The notes beneath the pieces are model-generated. The model saw only the letters and a program-made list of their open reading frames with translations. It made no database searches and was not told where the DNA came from. Source: Casp-actino8 sp001510335 (GTDB lineage Bacteria; Actinomycetota; Acidimicrobiia; Acidimicrobiales; Ilumatobacteraceae). Taken from it: DNA of 64,000 nt. Made by a program: the position numbers and the translations under genes. How positions within the stretch are numbered: the first letter of the stretch is position 1; each line of letters starts with the position of its first letter. This document shows, one piece after another, positions 1 through 7,950 of this stretch. The DNA lies in assembly GCA_027729635.1 (NCBI GenBank), contig JAQCEM010000009.1, forward strand, positions 1-64,000. The letters are read 5' to 3'.

Positions 1-88
1 GTTGATATTTGACTGAATCGGCAACTGCGGCGTCGCGAACGGCGGGATCGTTGAGGCGGATGGATGCTTCGATGGCAATAAGGCTCAT
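1..88 (-). CDS. N-terminal fragment of an unrecognised protein
   Basis: An ATG on the minus strand at 88-86 opens a frame that runs off the left edge of the window with no stop, giving 29 residues (MSLIAIEASIRL...). A purine-rich GGTGGCCCCC stretch precedes the start. The fragment is too short to assign a family. It is divergent from the alcohol dehydrogenase gene, with about 100 bases between them. The open frame, ATG start and lack of a competing gene support a real gene, but function is unknown. Confidence 0.5.
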   Translation of the reverse strand, partial: MSLIAIEASIRLNDPAVRDAAVADSVKYQ

Positions 89-190
89 GGGGGCCACCTT
101 ATTCGGCGACTGGGCTGAGCCATGAGTCGAGGTGCCGGGTGGCGTATTCTTCAGTCTGTTCATCAGTTGAGGTGGATGAGAGGGGCCGTC

Positions 191-1225
191 ATGTTTGCTG
201 CATTGATTACTGGGTTGAACAAAGTCGAGATGGTTGAGTTTCCTGATCCGACTCCTGCGCCCAAAGGCGTTGTCGTTGATATTGCCTTCTGTGGCATCTG
301 TGGCACTGACATTCATGCGTACCAATCAGGTAGTGCATACAACCCCGCCATATGCGGTCATGAATGGTCGGGAACGCTGAGTGCAGTCGGCTCAGATGTC
401 AAATCCTTGAGCGAGGGTGACCGTGTTGTCGTGGCTGTCGCCCCGGCTTGTGGTCAGTGCGCCCCATGTCGCGCTGGTCAGGCCGATCGTTGCATGGTGT
501 CGCTGATGTCGGCTCTCGGTCGAGATGCCATGGCACCCAAGCATGGTGGATTTGCTCCCCGGATTGCTGTTGACGCAATGCGCGTTGTGAAGACCAACCC
601 ATTATTGAACGATGCTCAAGCTGCGCTAGTTGAACCAACAACGGTTGCTTTTCACGCGGTTCGCCGGAGCGGAATTCGTTTAGGCGACATTGCAGTGATT
701 CAAGGTGCTGGTCCTATTGGTCTGGGAGCAATGCAATGGGTGAAAGCCGCTGGCGCAGGTGTTGTGATTGTTGTTGAGCCAAACGAACAACGTCGCGCAT
801 TGGCAACCGAACTTGGGGCTCATCATGTTGTAGTTCCAGGCGCCGATGCTGATCGACTCGTCAAAGAACTCTCACATGGTTTGGGAGCCGACATTGTGTA
901 CGAATGTGTTGGTCGCTCATTCGCCGTTCAGTCGGCAGTTGATTTGGCGCGCCGTGGTGGATCAATGTGTTTAATTGGTCTTGCTGATCAAGATGCTCCG
1001 ATCACACCAGTGACATGGTTGATGAAAGAGATCTCAGTTTCGTCGGCATTGGCTTATAACCACGAAGAGTTTGAGATGTGTATGGGAATGATCGCTGACG
1101 GGCGTTTTCGAACCGAGCCATTGCATTCTTTGACAGTCGGTCTTGATGGTCTTGATGGTGCACTCGCCGATTTGGCGAGTGGAACATCAGTGCATACAAA
1201 AATCTTGGTTGATCCGCGAGTGTGA
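191..1225 (+). CDS. Zinc-dependent medium-chain alcohol dehydrogenase
   Basis: A 344-residue medium-chain dehydrogenase/reductase, expected to oxidise an alcohol or polyol with NAD(P). The N-terminal GroES-like domain carries the catalytic-zinc Cys37 (GICGTD) and GHE at 56-58. The structural-zinc lobe has Cys87, Cys90, Cys93 and Cys101. The Rossmann fold shows GAGPIG at 172-177. The frame is open further upstream, to 122, but the ATG at 191 has a GAGAGGGG ribosome site about five bases away and gives the usual family length. It resembles threonine or butanediol dehydrogenases, but the substrate cannot be assigned. It is convergent with the following SDR gene. Confidence 0.9.
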   Translation: MFAALITGLNKVEMVEFPDPTPAPKGVVVDIAFCGICGTDIHAYQSGSAYNPAICGHEWSGTLSAVGSDVKSLSEGDRVVVAVAPACGQCAPCRAGQADRCMVSLMSALGRDAMAPKHGGFAPRIAVDAMRVVKTNPLLNDAQAALVEPTTVAFHAVRRSGIRLGDIAVIQGAGPIGLGAMQWVKAAGAGVVIVVEPNEQRRALATELGAHHVVVPGADADRLVKELSHGLGADIVYECVGRSFAVQSAVDLARRGGSMCLIGLADQDAPITPVTWLMKEISVSSALAYNHEEFEMCMGMIADGRFRTEPLHSLTVGLDGLDGALADLASGTSVHTKILVDPRV

Positions 1226-1250
1226 ACTCACCGTTGTCGTTACTGCTGAA

Positions 1251-2090
1251 TCAGCCGTTTTCGCGAACGCCGGCTTCACGCATCATTGCGGTGGGCTGAC
1301 GATGAAAGCGTCCGGTGCCGCCAAGAGTTGTTGCGCCCGCATCGACGACCAATGTATGTCCAGTGATGTAACGGGCTTCGTCACTTGCGAGATAAACCGC
1401 AGCGTTAGCGATGTCCTCGGGTAGGCCAGCAATGCCGAGCAATGAACCCTTGGCAATATGTTCAGCGGTCGCGTCCAGTTGATCGGCTTCACCAGTCATC
1501 ACAGCCGACGTCATTGCAGTGGCGGTATTGCCTGGGGAGATTGCGTTCACACGAATTCCGTTACCAGCTAGTTCAGAGGCAACCGACTTGGTGATGCCGA
1601 TGACCGCATGTTTGCACGCGGTGTAGCAGTGAGGTCCAAGTCCGCCAAGGATTCCGGCGGTACTTGATGTTGAAATAATGACACCACTGCCTTGGGGCAC
1701 CATGTGGCGCGATGCATGCTTCATGCCGAAATACACGCTGTTCAAGAGAATGGCAACAGTGCGATTCCATTGATCAGTATTGGTCTCAGAGATGCGACCA
1801 ACCGCTCCGACAACTCCAGCGTTGTTGAACATGATGTCGATACGACCAAATTCTTTGACGGCGAGATCGACAGCAGCGGCCACCTGCTCCTCGGCGGTGA
1901 CATCGGTGTGGATGAAACGAGTATTGGCGCCAAGTTCTTTGGCCAGCGCTAGACCTGGCTCATCTTGAATGTCGGCGATGATGACTTTGGCGCCCTCTTC
2001 AATGAAGCGACGAACAGTCCCAGCACCAATGCCGCTGGCGGCTCCAGTGATAACTGCAACTTTGTCTTGTAAGCGACCTTGAATTCCCAT
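1251..2090 (-). CDS. SDR family oxidoreductase
   Basis: A 279-residue classical short-chain dehydrogenase. It has the cofactor motif TGAASGIG (G16, G20, G22), NNAG at 89-92, a catalytic serine in the STSST segment near 140-144, and Y156-x3-K160. The acidic residue after beta-2 (IIADIQDE) suggests NAD rather than NADP. Its likely role is alcohol/ketone interconversion on a hydrophobic substrate, as in cyclopentanol or hydroxysteroid dehydrogenases. The C-terminal tail of about 25 residues beyond the fold is not recognised. It is convergent with the Zn dehydrogenase and divergent from the 2359 gene. The family call is firm; the substrate is unknown. Confidence 0.9.
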   Translation of the reverse strand: MGIQGRLQDKVAVITGAASGIGAGTVRRFIEEGAKVIIADIQDEPGLALAKELGANTRFIHTDVTAEEQVAAAVDLAVKEFGRIDIMFNNAGVVGAVGRISETNTDQWNRTVAILLNSVYFGMKHASRHMVPQGSGVIISTSSTAGILGGLGPHCYTACKHAVIGITKSVASELAGNGIRVNAISPGNTATAMTSAVMTGEADQLDATAEHIAKGSLLGIAGLPEDIANAAVYLASDEARYITGHTLVVDAGATTLGGTGRFHRQPTAMMREAGVRENG

Positions 2091-2358
2091 GATGACTCCG
2101 TTTGTTAGTTGCTATCTGCTATTCGGTTTGGGCGATATACGGGTGCGGCACTATGCCCATCACCCAACCTAATCGGCGGACCCTAGGTGCCGAAGAGTTG
2201 ATCTTGAGCCACTTCAGTTTGGATCCAATGCAAGACATCTCTGAACGGGTGTAATCGGCCAAGAATCACCAAGTAAAACCGGTTGGCGGGCAAAATCTGG
2301 CGCCCCATATCGCTGCGCTAGCGACTGGTATGCGAAAGTTTTTATCAGGAGAGAATTT

Positions 2359-3036
2359 ATGTATGAACTAATGGGCCTTGAATATCGCAGTAGCCGTTTG
2401 CGTATGCAAGAGATTGCTGCATCGCTGAGTGAAGATGAATCCAATTCAATTGTCGCGGCGTGTCCAGAGTGGACAGTCAAGGATCTTTTTTCGCACGTCA
2501 CCGGAATCGCTGCTGACCTCGGTTCAGGTAAAGGGCCAACAGGGGATACCCAAGCGTGGGTTGACGAATTGGTAACGTCTCGCAAAGGTCGTTCGTTAGC
2601 AAGCGTTGTTGATGAATGGAATGAAGTTGGGCCAACGTTTGAGGCAGCCATTGACAACTTGCCCAAGCGGTTGTGGACGCTCACATACGACACCGTCGTT
2701 CATGAACATGATTTGCGAGCCGCCGTCAAAAAGCCAGGAGATCGCGAATTGGAGGGCGTCAAGATCTCTGCAGTGCTCGGATTGAAGTTGGTGAAGGTTG
2801 ATTTGGCTTCGAAATCCCTTCCGGCATTTCGGGCCGTCATCGACGGTGTTGAGCACAACATCGGGGATGGCGAACCAGCACTCACCTTGACTGCATCAGC
2901 TTTTGATACGTTGCGCCTGTTGGGTAGTCGACGAACATTGGCCGAGATGAAAACCGCTGCCTTTGTCGGTGAATTAGAGAAGATGCTGCCTGGTATCACT
3001 CACATGGATCTGCCAACCACTAGCCTCGGCGAATAG
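2359..3036 (+). CDS. Maleylpyruvate isomerase-type (DinB-like) mycothiol-linked protein
   Basis: A 225-residue member of the actinobacterial maleylpyruvate isomerase / DinB-like metalloprotein group. The N-terminal signature CPEWTVKDLFSHVTG has His46 as a presumed metal ligand, and a second ligand cluster HEHD lies at 115-118. Members with known activity are mycothiol-dependent isomerases or thiol transferases, but most are uncharacterised. The C-terminal half (about 130-225) resembles the SCP2-like domain that often follows in this family. A clear CAGGAGAG ribosome site precedes the ATG. The preceding 268 bases carry nothing else I can identify beyond divergent promoter space. Confidence 0.75.
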   Translation: MYELMGLEYRSSRLRMQEIAASLSEDESNSIVAACPEWTVKDLFSHVTGIAADLGSGKGPTGDTQAWVDELVTSRKGRSLASVVDEWNEVGPTFEAAIDNLPKRLWTLTYDTVVHEHDLRAAVKKPGDRELEGVKISAVLGLKLVKVDLASKSLPAFRAVIDGVEHNIGDGEPALTLTASAFDTLRLLGSRRTLAEMKTAAFVGELEKMLPGITHMDLPTTSLGE

Positions 3037-3121
3037 TTCGGCTACGCTCAAGATTCGCATAAGTATCTACAATCAATTGTCATGAAATCAATCTTCAAAT
3101 CTTGAAGTAAGGGGAAAACTC

Positions 3122-4039
3122 ATGGGTCAGTTCACAGGTAAGACGGTTCTCATCACCGGAGCCTCATACGGTCTCGGCGAAGGATTCGCCGAAGGATTCG
3201 CCAAAGAGGGTGCCGACCTGATCTTGACGGCTCGCAGCACCGAGATGCTCGAAGTGGTCGCAGAACGTTGTCGCAAGTTGGGCTCGAAGGTCACTGTTGT
3301 TACTGGCGACGTATCTGTTGAAGCCGACGTCATTCGTGTTGTTGAAACTGCCATCAAAGAGCACGGCAAGATTGATTCATTGATCAACAACGCTGGTGTT
3401 GGTGACATGCGTGGTGTTTCGCCCGAGAACTTCGACATGGCGACCTGGAATTGGATTATCTCCGTTGACCTCAATGGTGCCTTCATGTACATGCGTGAAG
3501 TAGGACGCCACATGCTTGAGCGCCAAAGCGGCAACATCGTCAACATCTGTTCGATCATGGGCAGTGGAGCAAATGAAGCCAACATCATCGCGTACACCGC
3601 TGCCAAGGGCGCGTTGCGTAACTTGACCTTGCAGCTCGGTTGTGAATGGGCCGACCGTGGAGTTCGCGTGAACTCGGTGTCGCCTGGCTTCATCATTACT
3701 GAAATGGTTCGCCCAGCACTTGAAATGTTGGGAATGGACAAGTGGATTGCCAGCCGTACGCCAATGCGCCGCGTCGGTGAACTTGAAGAAATCGTTGGAC
3801 CCGTGATGTTCTTGGCGTCAGACGCCGCGAGCTACATCACCGGCCACGACCTCTTGGTTGACGGTGGCACCAATGCTTCAAACGGCACCTACCAGATTCC
3901 GCCAATTCACCATGAGTGGAACAAGGACTCTGCCCCTCGCGTCGGCAAGGGTTACCCCGGTATTCAGCCTCGTCCCGAGTGGTACGAAGCTTTGGCAACT
4001 GGAATCCCAGGTATCCACTACCCCATGCCGGAGGCGTAA
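3122..4039 (+). CDS. SDR family oxidoreductase with C-terminal extension
   Basis: A 305-residue short-chain dehydrogenase with GASYGLGE at 13-20, NNAG at 89-92, Ser144, Y158 and K162, so the catalytic set is complete. It has an extra C-terminal segment of about 50 residues after the usual VDGG end (rich in Pro, Trp, Tyr), which could cover the active site or help assembly. The basic residue after beta-2 (TARST) suggests NADP. It ends against the converging phosphotransferase gene across a shared hairpin. The last codons (MPEA-stop) are duplicated in near-identical form 25 bases downstream. Confidence 0.9.
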   Translation: MGQFTGKTVLITGASYGLGEGFAEGFAKEGADLILTARSTEMLEVVAERCRKLGSKVTVVTGDVSVEADVIRVVETAIKEHGKIDSLINNAGVGDMRGVSPENFDMATWNWIISVDLNGAFMYMREVGRHMLERQSGNIVNICSIMGSGANEANIIAYTAAKGALRNLTLQLGCEWADRGVRVNSVSPGFIITEMVRPALEMLGMDKWIASRTPMRRVGELEEIVGPVMFLASDAASYITGHDLLVDGGTNASNGTYQIPPIHHEWNKDSAPRVGKGYPGIQPRPEWYEALATGIPGIHYPMPEA

Positions 4040-4070
4040 GAACAGGCCAATGCCCGAAGCGTAAGTCTCT

Positions 4071-4107
4071 GTTGCTGACTTGGTGATCAATTCATCAAGT
4101 CAGCAAC
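4071..4107. terminator. Bidirectional hairpin between convergent genes
   Basis: The arms GTTGCTGACTTG and CAAGTCAGCAAC form a 12-bp perfect stem, extendable by about four more pairs around a TCAAT loop. It sits between the SDR end (4039) and the phosphotransferase stop (4089-4087) and overlaps that gene's last codons. There is no long T tract, so intrinsic termination is plausible but not certain. Confidence 0.55.
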
Positions 4108-5163
4108 GTGATGATCACGCATTGCTGCTTGTGCACGCTTAATTACTTCGGTCCACAAGGCCATAGCGCGTTCACTTGATGAGTCAAGAGTTCCGACGGC
4201 GTACACCGGAATAATCCAGCCATACAGAACGCCAACTCGGTAGTCCTCCATGAACTGGTCAAATGCATAACCAGTCACGCCATTGGCGATGAGTTCATCG
4301 TGGTAACCCTTGAGCAACGCTGCTTCATGTTCGCGACGCACGTCAATCGGCACGCTTTGGCTCATGAAATAACCGACGTCATAAGCGCCGCCGCCACGGC
4401 TACTGGTTTGGAAGTCGATGACCCACACATCGTCGCCGTCGCCGAAGAACAAGTTGTCAAGGCGATAGTCGAAGTGCACAATCGTGTTCGGCATTGCGGC
4501 AAAGCGATCAAGTAGTTGATGAACATTGCTACCGAACTTTTCCATCAACGGAACCATGTCGGCATCGATGGCATGAGCGAAAACCTGGAGGAAGCCGGGA
4601 AGCGACTGGTCGTAAATTCCAGCACCAATCTTCATGCCTTCGCTATTGATTGCCGGCACCCACTCGTATGAGTTAAGACGTGGCGATTCCCAAAACTCGG
4701 CGTGCAATCGAGCAACAGTCTTCAACGCGTTCATTGCGTCCTTGGCATTGACACCTACCGACTGATCGCCTTCACGCAAATGTCCCAAATCTTGCATCAG
4801 CAACACATAGTCATCGGATTCGTATTCGGCCATGACTGCATACGCCTGCGGTACAACGCTTAACTGCGGAGCGACTTCAGAATAAAAGCGGGCCTCACGT
4901 TCAAAAACGCGAGCCGGTCCGAGCATGCCACGAATGTTGGGATCTTGAGTGGGGATTTTGCAGATGATGTCACGAGGTCCGGATCCACCGGTATACGTGA
5001 CAACTAGTCGACCAACTTCGCCCATGAAACCGATGCCGGCACCCATGTTCTGAGCCTCAACCGTGGCAACAGATGTTGCCTCGTTGATTGTTCCGCCTGA
5101 ACGCAAAGCGCCGGTGAGCCACTCGGCAGTGACTGCTGCGGTTGTCGTCGGTAGTGATGTCAT
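4087..5163 (-). CDS. Phosphotransferase family protein (APH/ecdysteroid-kinase-like)
   Basis: A 358-residue kinase-fold protein. It shows an ATP-anchoring Lys69 (ICKIP), Glu90 in an FERE motif, the catalytic loop H230-x-D232-x4-N237 and the metal-binding Asp250 (VIDFQ). This is the aminoglycoside phosphotransferase / ecdysteroid kinase-like fold, which transfers phosphate from ATP to hydroxyl groups of small molecules. Two more members occur in the window (15182-16276 and 57594-58643). Its setting among SDRs and oxygenases suggests a hydroxylated catabolic intermediate rather than an antibiotic, but that is inference. A SnoaL-like gene lies directly upstream on the same strand. Confidence 0.85.
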   Translation of the reverse strand: MTSLPTTTAAVTAEWLTGALRSGGTINEATSVATVEAQNMGAGIGFMGEVGRLVVTYTGGSGPRDIICKIPTQDPNIRGMLGPARVFEREARFYSEVAPQLSVVPQAYAVMAEYESDDYVLLMQDLGHLREGDQSVGVNAKDAMNALKTVARLHAEFWESPRLNSYEWVPAINSEGMKIGAGIYDQSLPGFLQVFAHAIDADMVPLMEKFGSNVHQLLDRFAAMPNTIVHFDYRLDNLFFGDGDDVWVIDFQTSSRGGGAYDVGYFMSQSVPIDVRREHEAALLKGYHDELIANGVTGYAFDQFMEDYRVGVLYGWIIPVYAVGTLDSSSERAMALWTEVIKRAQAAMRDHHVADLMN

Positions 5164-5213
5164 GATTTCCCCTATGTGAAACGTTGGTTGAACAATGCAG
5201 ATTAATGGTCAAA

Positions 5214-5720
5214 TCATTGTCGTGGTGATGGAGTGAAACGTCCTGGTGTGAAAGCCGTGTCCACAAATTCCTTATGGTCCCAGTCGTGAGTTAACGCACG
5301 GTGGGCAATCCGCCAATCGCCATCACGACATTCAAAGCGGTCAAAGTATCGCCCACAAAATTGTTCAAGAAATTCTCTGCCTTGAGAGGAGTCGGCGACG
5401 CGGTGCCAAGCTAACACTTGAGTTTCGACATGGGCAACTGTCGGTGACTCAAAGCGAATACTTGGGGATCCACAAAAGTGAGTCGTTGCGATGGCGTACT
5501 CGCGAAGCTTCTTGGTGGCGTGAATAGCGAACTCGGTACCGAGACCGACAAAACTTCCGTGGTCGTCCGTGGCATCAGGGTGGTACACCGAAGCCACCAA
5601 TTCGGCATCACATCGATCAATGCCGTGGCAGTAGTCAATCAGGCACTGGTGAATCGTCGCAATTGCCGTCAAGGCTTCGACGGGGGACAGTGGGCCAAAG
5701 ACCTGCTCAGGAGTCGTCAT
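5214..5720 (-). CDS. SnoaL-like / NTF2-fold protein
   Basis: A 168-residue alpha+beta cone protein of the SnoaL-like type. The typical N-terminal pattern is present: a helix, then IDYCHGIDRCD, then YHPDATDDHG, followed by beta strands with conserved His and Trp. These proteins act as small isomerases, cyclases, dehydratases or ring-hydroxylase small subunits, and the exact reaction cannot be read. It is the first gene of a minus-strand pair with the phosphotransferase (51 bases apart). It is one of five NTF2-fold proteins in the window, all beside oxidative or CoA enzymes. Confidence 0.75.
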   Translation of the reverse strand: MTTPEQVFGPLSPVEALTAIATIHQCLIDYCHGIDRCDAELVASVYHPDATDDHGSFVGLGTEFAIHATKKLREYAIATTHFCGSPSIRFESPTVAHVETQVLAWHRVADSSQGREFLEQFCGRYFDRFECRDGDWRIAHRALTHDWDHKEFVDTAFTPGRFTPSPRQ

Positions 5721-5844
5721 AATGATTTAGGGTAGTGCCTCGCGAGATAATTAATCGTCGGGTAAGTTTTCCCACGGCGGTCAGAACTAAGATTTCATCA
5801 GGTCACGGAAGTGGTCGCTTGTTTTTGTTGCAAAAGGGGAAATC

Positions 5845-6270
5845 ATGGCTCAAGTTCCGGTAACTGAAGGCGTCTTCACGTGGCCCTCAGAAGCACCTCA
5901 ACTCATTGGTAGTCGTTGTGTCGCTTGCGGAAACCACATGTTTCCCGTGCAATCAGGTTGTCCGAAGTGCACAGGTGACAAGACTGAGCAAGTTCTTCTC
6001 GGTCGTCGCGGCACTTTGTGGACCTGGACTGTTCAAGGTTTTCCGCCCAAAGCACCACCATATGCGGGCGATGTCGATCCAAAGACCTTCAAGGCCTTTG
6101 GTGTCGGCTATGTCGAATTGCCAGGTCAGATCAAAGTCGAAGCTCGTTTGACCGAGGCCGATCCTGAGAAGCTAAAGATTGGTATGGAAATGGAAATGGT
6201 CATCGTTCCGCTATCGACTGATGCCTCCGGAAATGAAGTTGTCACATTCGCATTCGCGCCGGTGGCGTGA
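5845..6270 (+). CDS. DUF35 Zn-ribbon/OB-fold acyl-CoA-binding protein
   Basis: A 141-residue protein with an N-terminal rubredoxin-like zinc ribbon (Cys25, Cys28, Cys39, Cys42) followed by an OB-fold, the DUF35/ChsH2-C-terminal architecture. Such proteins bind acyl-CoA and partner with thiolase-like (lipid-transfer) proteins, as in the steroid side-chain retro-aldolase Ltp2-ChsH2. The thiolase-like gene starts 35 bases downstream, supporting a two-subunit complex. The start has an AAAAGGGGAAATC leader with a good ribosome site. The CoA substrate is not known. Confidence 0.85.
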   Translation: MAQVPVTEGVFTWPSEAPQLIGSRCVACGNHMFPVQSGCPKCTGDKTEQVLLGRRGTLWTWTVQGFPPKAPPYAGDVDPKTFKAFGVGYVELPGQIKVEARLTEADPEKLKIGMEMEMVIVPLSTDASGNEVVTFAFAPVA

Positions 6271-6305
6271 AAAGTTTTATCGGATATTGAGCCAGGGAGA
6301 AAACA

Positions 6306-7454
6306 ATGAGTACTGAAGTCGCCATCGTCGGAATTGGAATGCACGAATTCGGTCGCACCGAAGGCGTGACGGGTATGGAACAAGGCGTCATCGCCGTTCG
6401 TCGAGCATGTGCTGACGCCGGAGTGAAGTGGGAAGATGTCCAATTCGCTTTTGGTGGATCGGCCGCGGCTGGGGCTGCTGACACCATGGTGTCGCAACTT
6501 GGTTTGACTGGTCTGCAGTTCATCAACGTCGCCAATGGTTGTGCGACGGGTGGCTCGGCTTTGTTCTCGGCCTACAACACCATTCGTTCAGGTGTTTTTG
6601 ATCTTGGTATCGCGATCGGCTTCGACAAGCATGAGCGAGGAGCCTTCCGAGTTGACACTCGCGGTGCGGGTCTTGGCAACTGGTATGGCGCATCTGGTTT
6701 GGCGCTCACCACGCAGTTCTTTGGTATGAAGATCAACCGTTACATGCACGAGTACGGCATCTCGCACAGCACCTTGGGCAAGGTTTCCGAAAAAGCATTC
6801 CGTAATGGCTCGATGAACCCCATGGCCTGGCGTCGTAAGCCCATCTCTGAACAAGAAGCCCTTGATTCGCTGATGCTGTCATACCCATTGACCCAATACA
6901 TGTTCTGTTCGCCCGGTGAAGGTGGCGTTGCGCTCATCTTGGCTCGCGCCGATAAGGCTCACCTGTACACCGACAAGCCCATCTTCTTGGATGCTGCAGT
7001 TGTTCGTAGTCGTCGCTTCGGAAGTTTTGAAGTATTGGCACCGTCCATTGCTCTCGAGCACAACGCTGGACCGACCGTTGATTCGTCGAAGGCCGCTTTC
7101 GAAATGGCTGGCATCGGACCAGAAGACATCGACATTGCTCAGTTGCAAGACACCGAGGCTGGTGCCGAAGTGATGCATATGGCCGAAAACGGATTCTGCG
7201 AACACGGAGAGCAAGAGTTCATGATTCAGGCTGGTGAAACTGAGATCGGTGGCAAGTTCCCGGTGAATACCGACGGTGGTTGCTTGGCAAACGGTGAACC
7301 GATTGGTGCATCTGGCTTGCGTCAGGTGTATGAAAACGTTCTGCAACTTCGTGGTCAAGCTGGTGCTCGTCAGGTGCCTAATGATCCCAAGGTTGCGTAC
7401 ACGCATGTGTATGGAGCTCCCGGCATTTCGGGCGTCACCATTCTGTCACGCTGA
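6306..7454 (+). CDS. Thiolase-like lipid-transfer protein (probable aldolase partner of DUF35)
   Basis: A 382-residue thiolase-superfamily protein. The nucleophile-position Cys79 (NGCATGG) is present. The thiolase HDCF-type motif is replaced by LQDTEAG, GHP is replaced by GEPIGASG (330-337), and the terminal C-x-G cysteine is missing. The segment YTHVYGAPG (Y365, H367, Y369) recalls the tyrosine-rich active site of Ltp2-type retro-aldolases. That pattern suggests carbon-carbon cleavage of a beta-hydroxyacyl-CoA with the upstream DUF35 protein rather than normal thiolysis. It is in an apparent operon with DUF35, SnoaL and acyl-CoA synthetase genes. Confidence 0.82.
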   Translation: MSTEVAIVGIGMHEFGRTEGVTGMEQGVIAVRRACADAGVKWEDVQFAFGGSAAAGAADTMVSQLGLTGLQFINVANGCATGGSALFSAYNTIRSGVFDLGIAIGFDKHERGAFRVDTRGAGLGNWYGASGLALTTQFFGMKINRYMHEYGISHSTLGKVSEKAFRNGSMNPMAWRRKPISEQEALDSLMLSYPLTQYMFCSPGEGGVALILARADKAHLYTDKPIFLDAAVVRSRRFGSFEVLAPSIALEHNAGPTVDSSKAAFEMAGIGPEDIDIAQLQDTEAGAEVMHMAENGFCEHGEQEFMIQAGETEIGGKFPVNTDGGCLANGEPIGASGLRQVYENVLQLRGQAGARQVPNDPKVAYTHVYGAPGISGVTILSR

Positions 7455-7483
7455 TCACATCTTTATTCATTCACTGAGTTCAC

Positions 7484-7948
7484 ATGTGGCTTGACCCGAT
7501 ACAACAACTTGTTGAACGGCAAGCGATTGTTGATGTCATTTATGCCTATTGTCGCAATGTTGATTTAGTGAACGAGGCAGCGGTTGCCGATTGCTTTACT
7601 GAAGATTGCACCGTGGATTACGGTCCAGGAATGGGTGCTATCACGCGTGGAAAAGAAAATATCCGCGAGCGACTTGGCCTCGGGCTTCATCGGTTCGCCG
7701 CGACAAGTCACCATGTTTCAAATATTGAAGTTGTGTTTGATTCCGATGATTCCGCGCGCGCGATTACTTACTTATATGCCTGGCATCGTTTTCCTGGAGA
7801 TCAACCCGACGCTCATTTATGGGCCCAGTATCACGATCGAATGAGCAAAGTGCAGGGTCGCTGGTTGATCGCTGACCGAGTACTGAAGGTCGCAGGACAA
7901 GAAGCGTTTGATATTCCGTGGTATCCCATAGGACGACAGGAGAAATAG
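7484..7948 (+). CDS. SnoaL-like / NTF2-fold protein
   Basis: A 154-residue SnoaL-like protein with the family pattern ERQAIVDVIYAYCRNVD, then FTEDCTVDYGPG, then a His-rich strand (ATSHHVSNIEV) and a C-terminal WxxxxRxLKV strand. It lies 29 bases after the thiolase-like gene and just before the acyl-CoA synthetase, in one operon-like run. Its role could be hydration, isomerisation or dehydration of the CoA intermediate handled by its neighbours. No specific catalytic assignment is possible. Confidence 0.75.
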   Translation: MWLDPIQQLVERQAIVDVIYAYCRNVDLVNEAAVADCFTEDCTVDYGPGMGAITRGKENIRERLGLGLHRFAATSHHVSNIEVVFDSDDSARAITYLYAWHRFPGDQPDAHLWAQYHDRMSKVQGRWLIADRVLKVAGQEAFDIPWYPIGRQEK

Positions 7949-7950
7949 AC

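Noticed and set aside
3127..3741. Antisense frame of 204 codons inside the SDR gene
   Set aside because: The plus-strand SDR has full catalytic motifs; the antisense product is Met/Ser/Thr-rich with no family resemblance.
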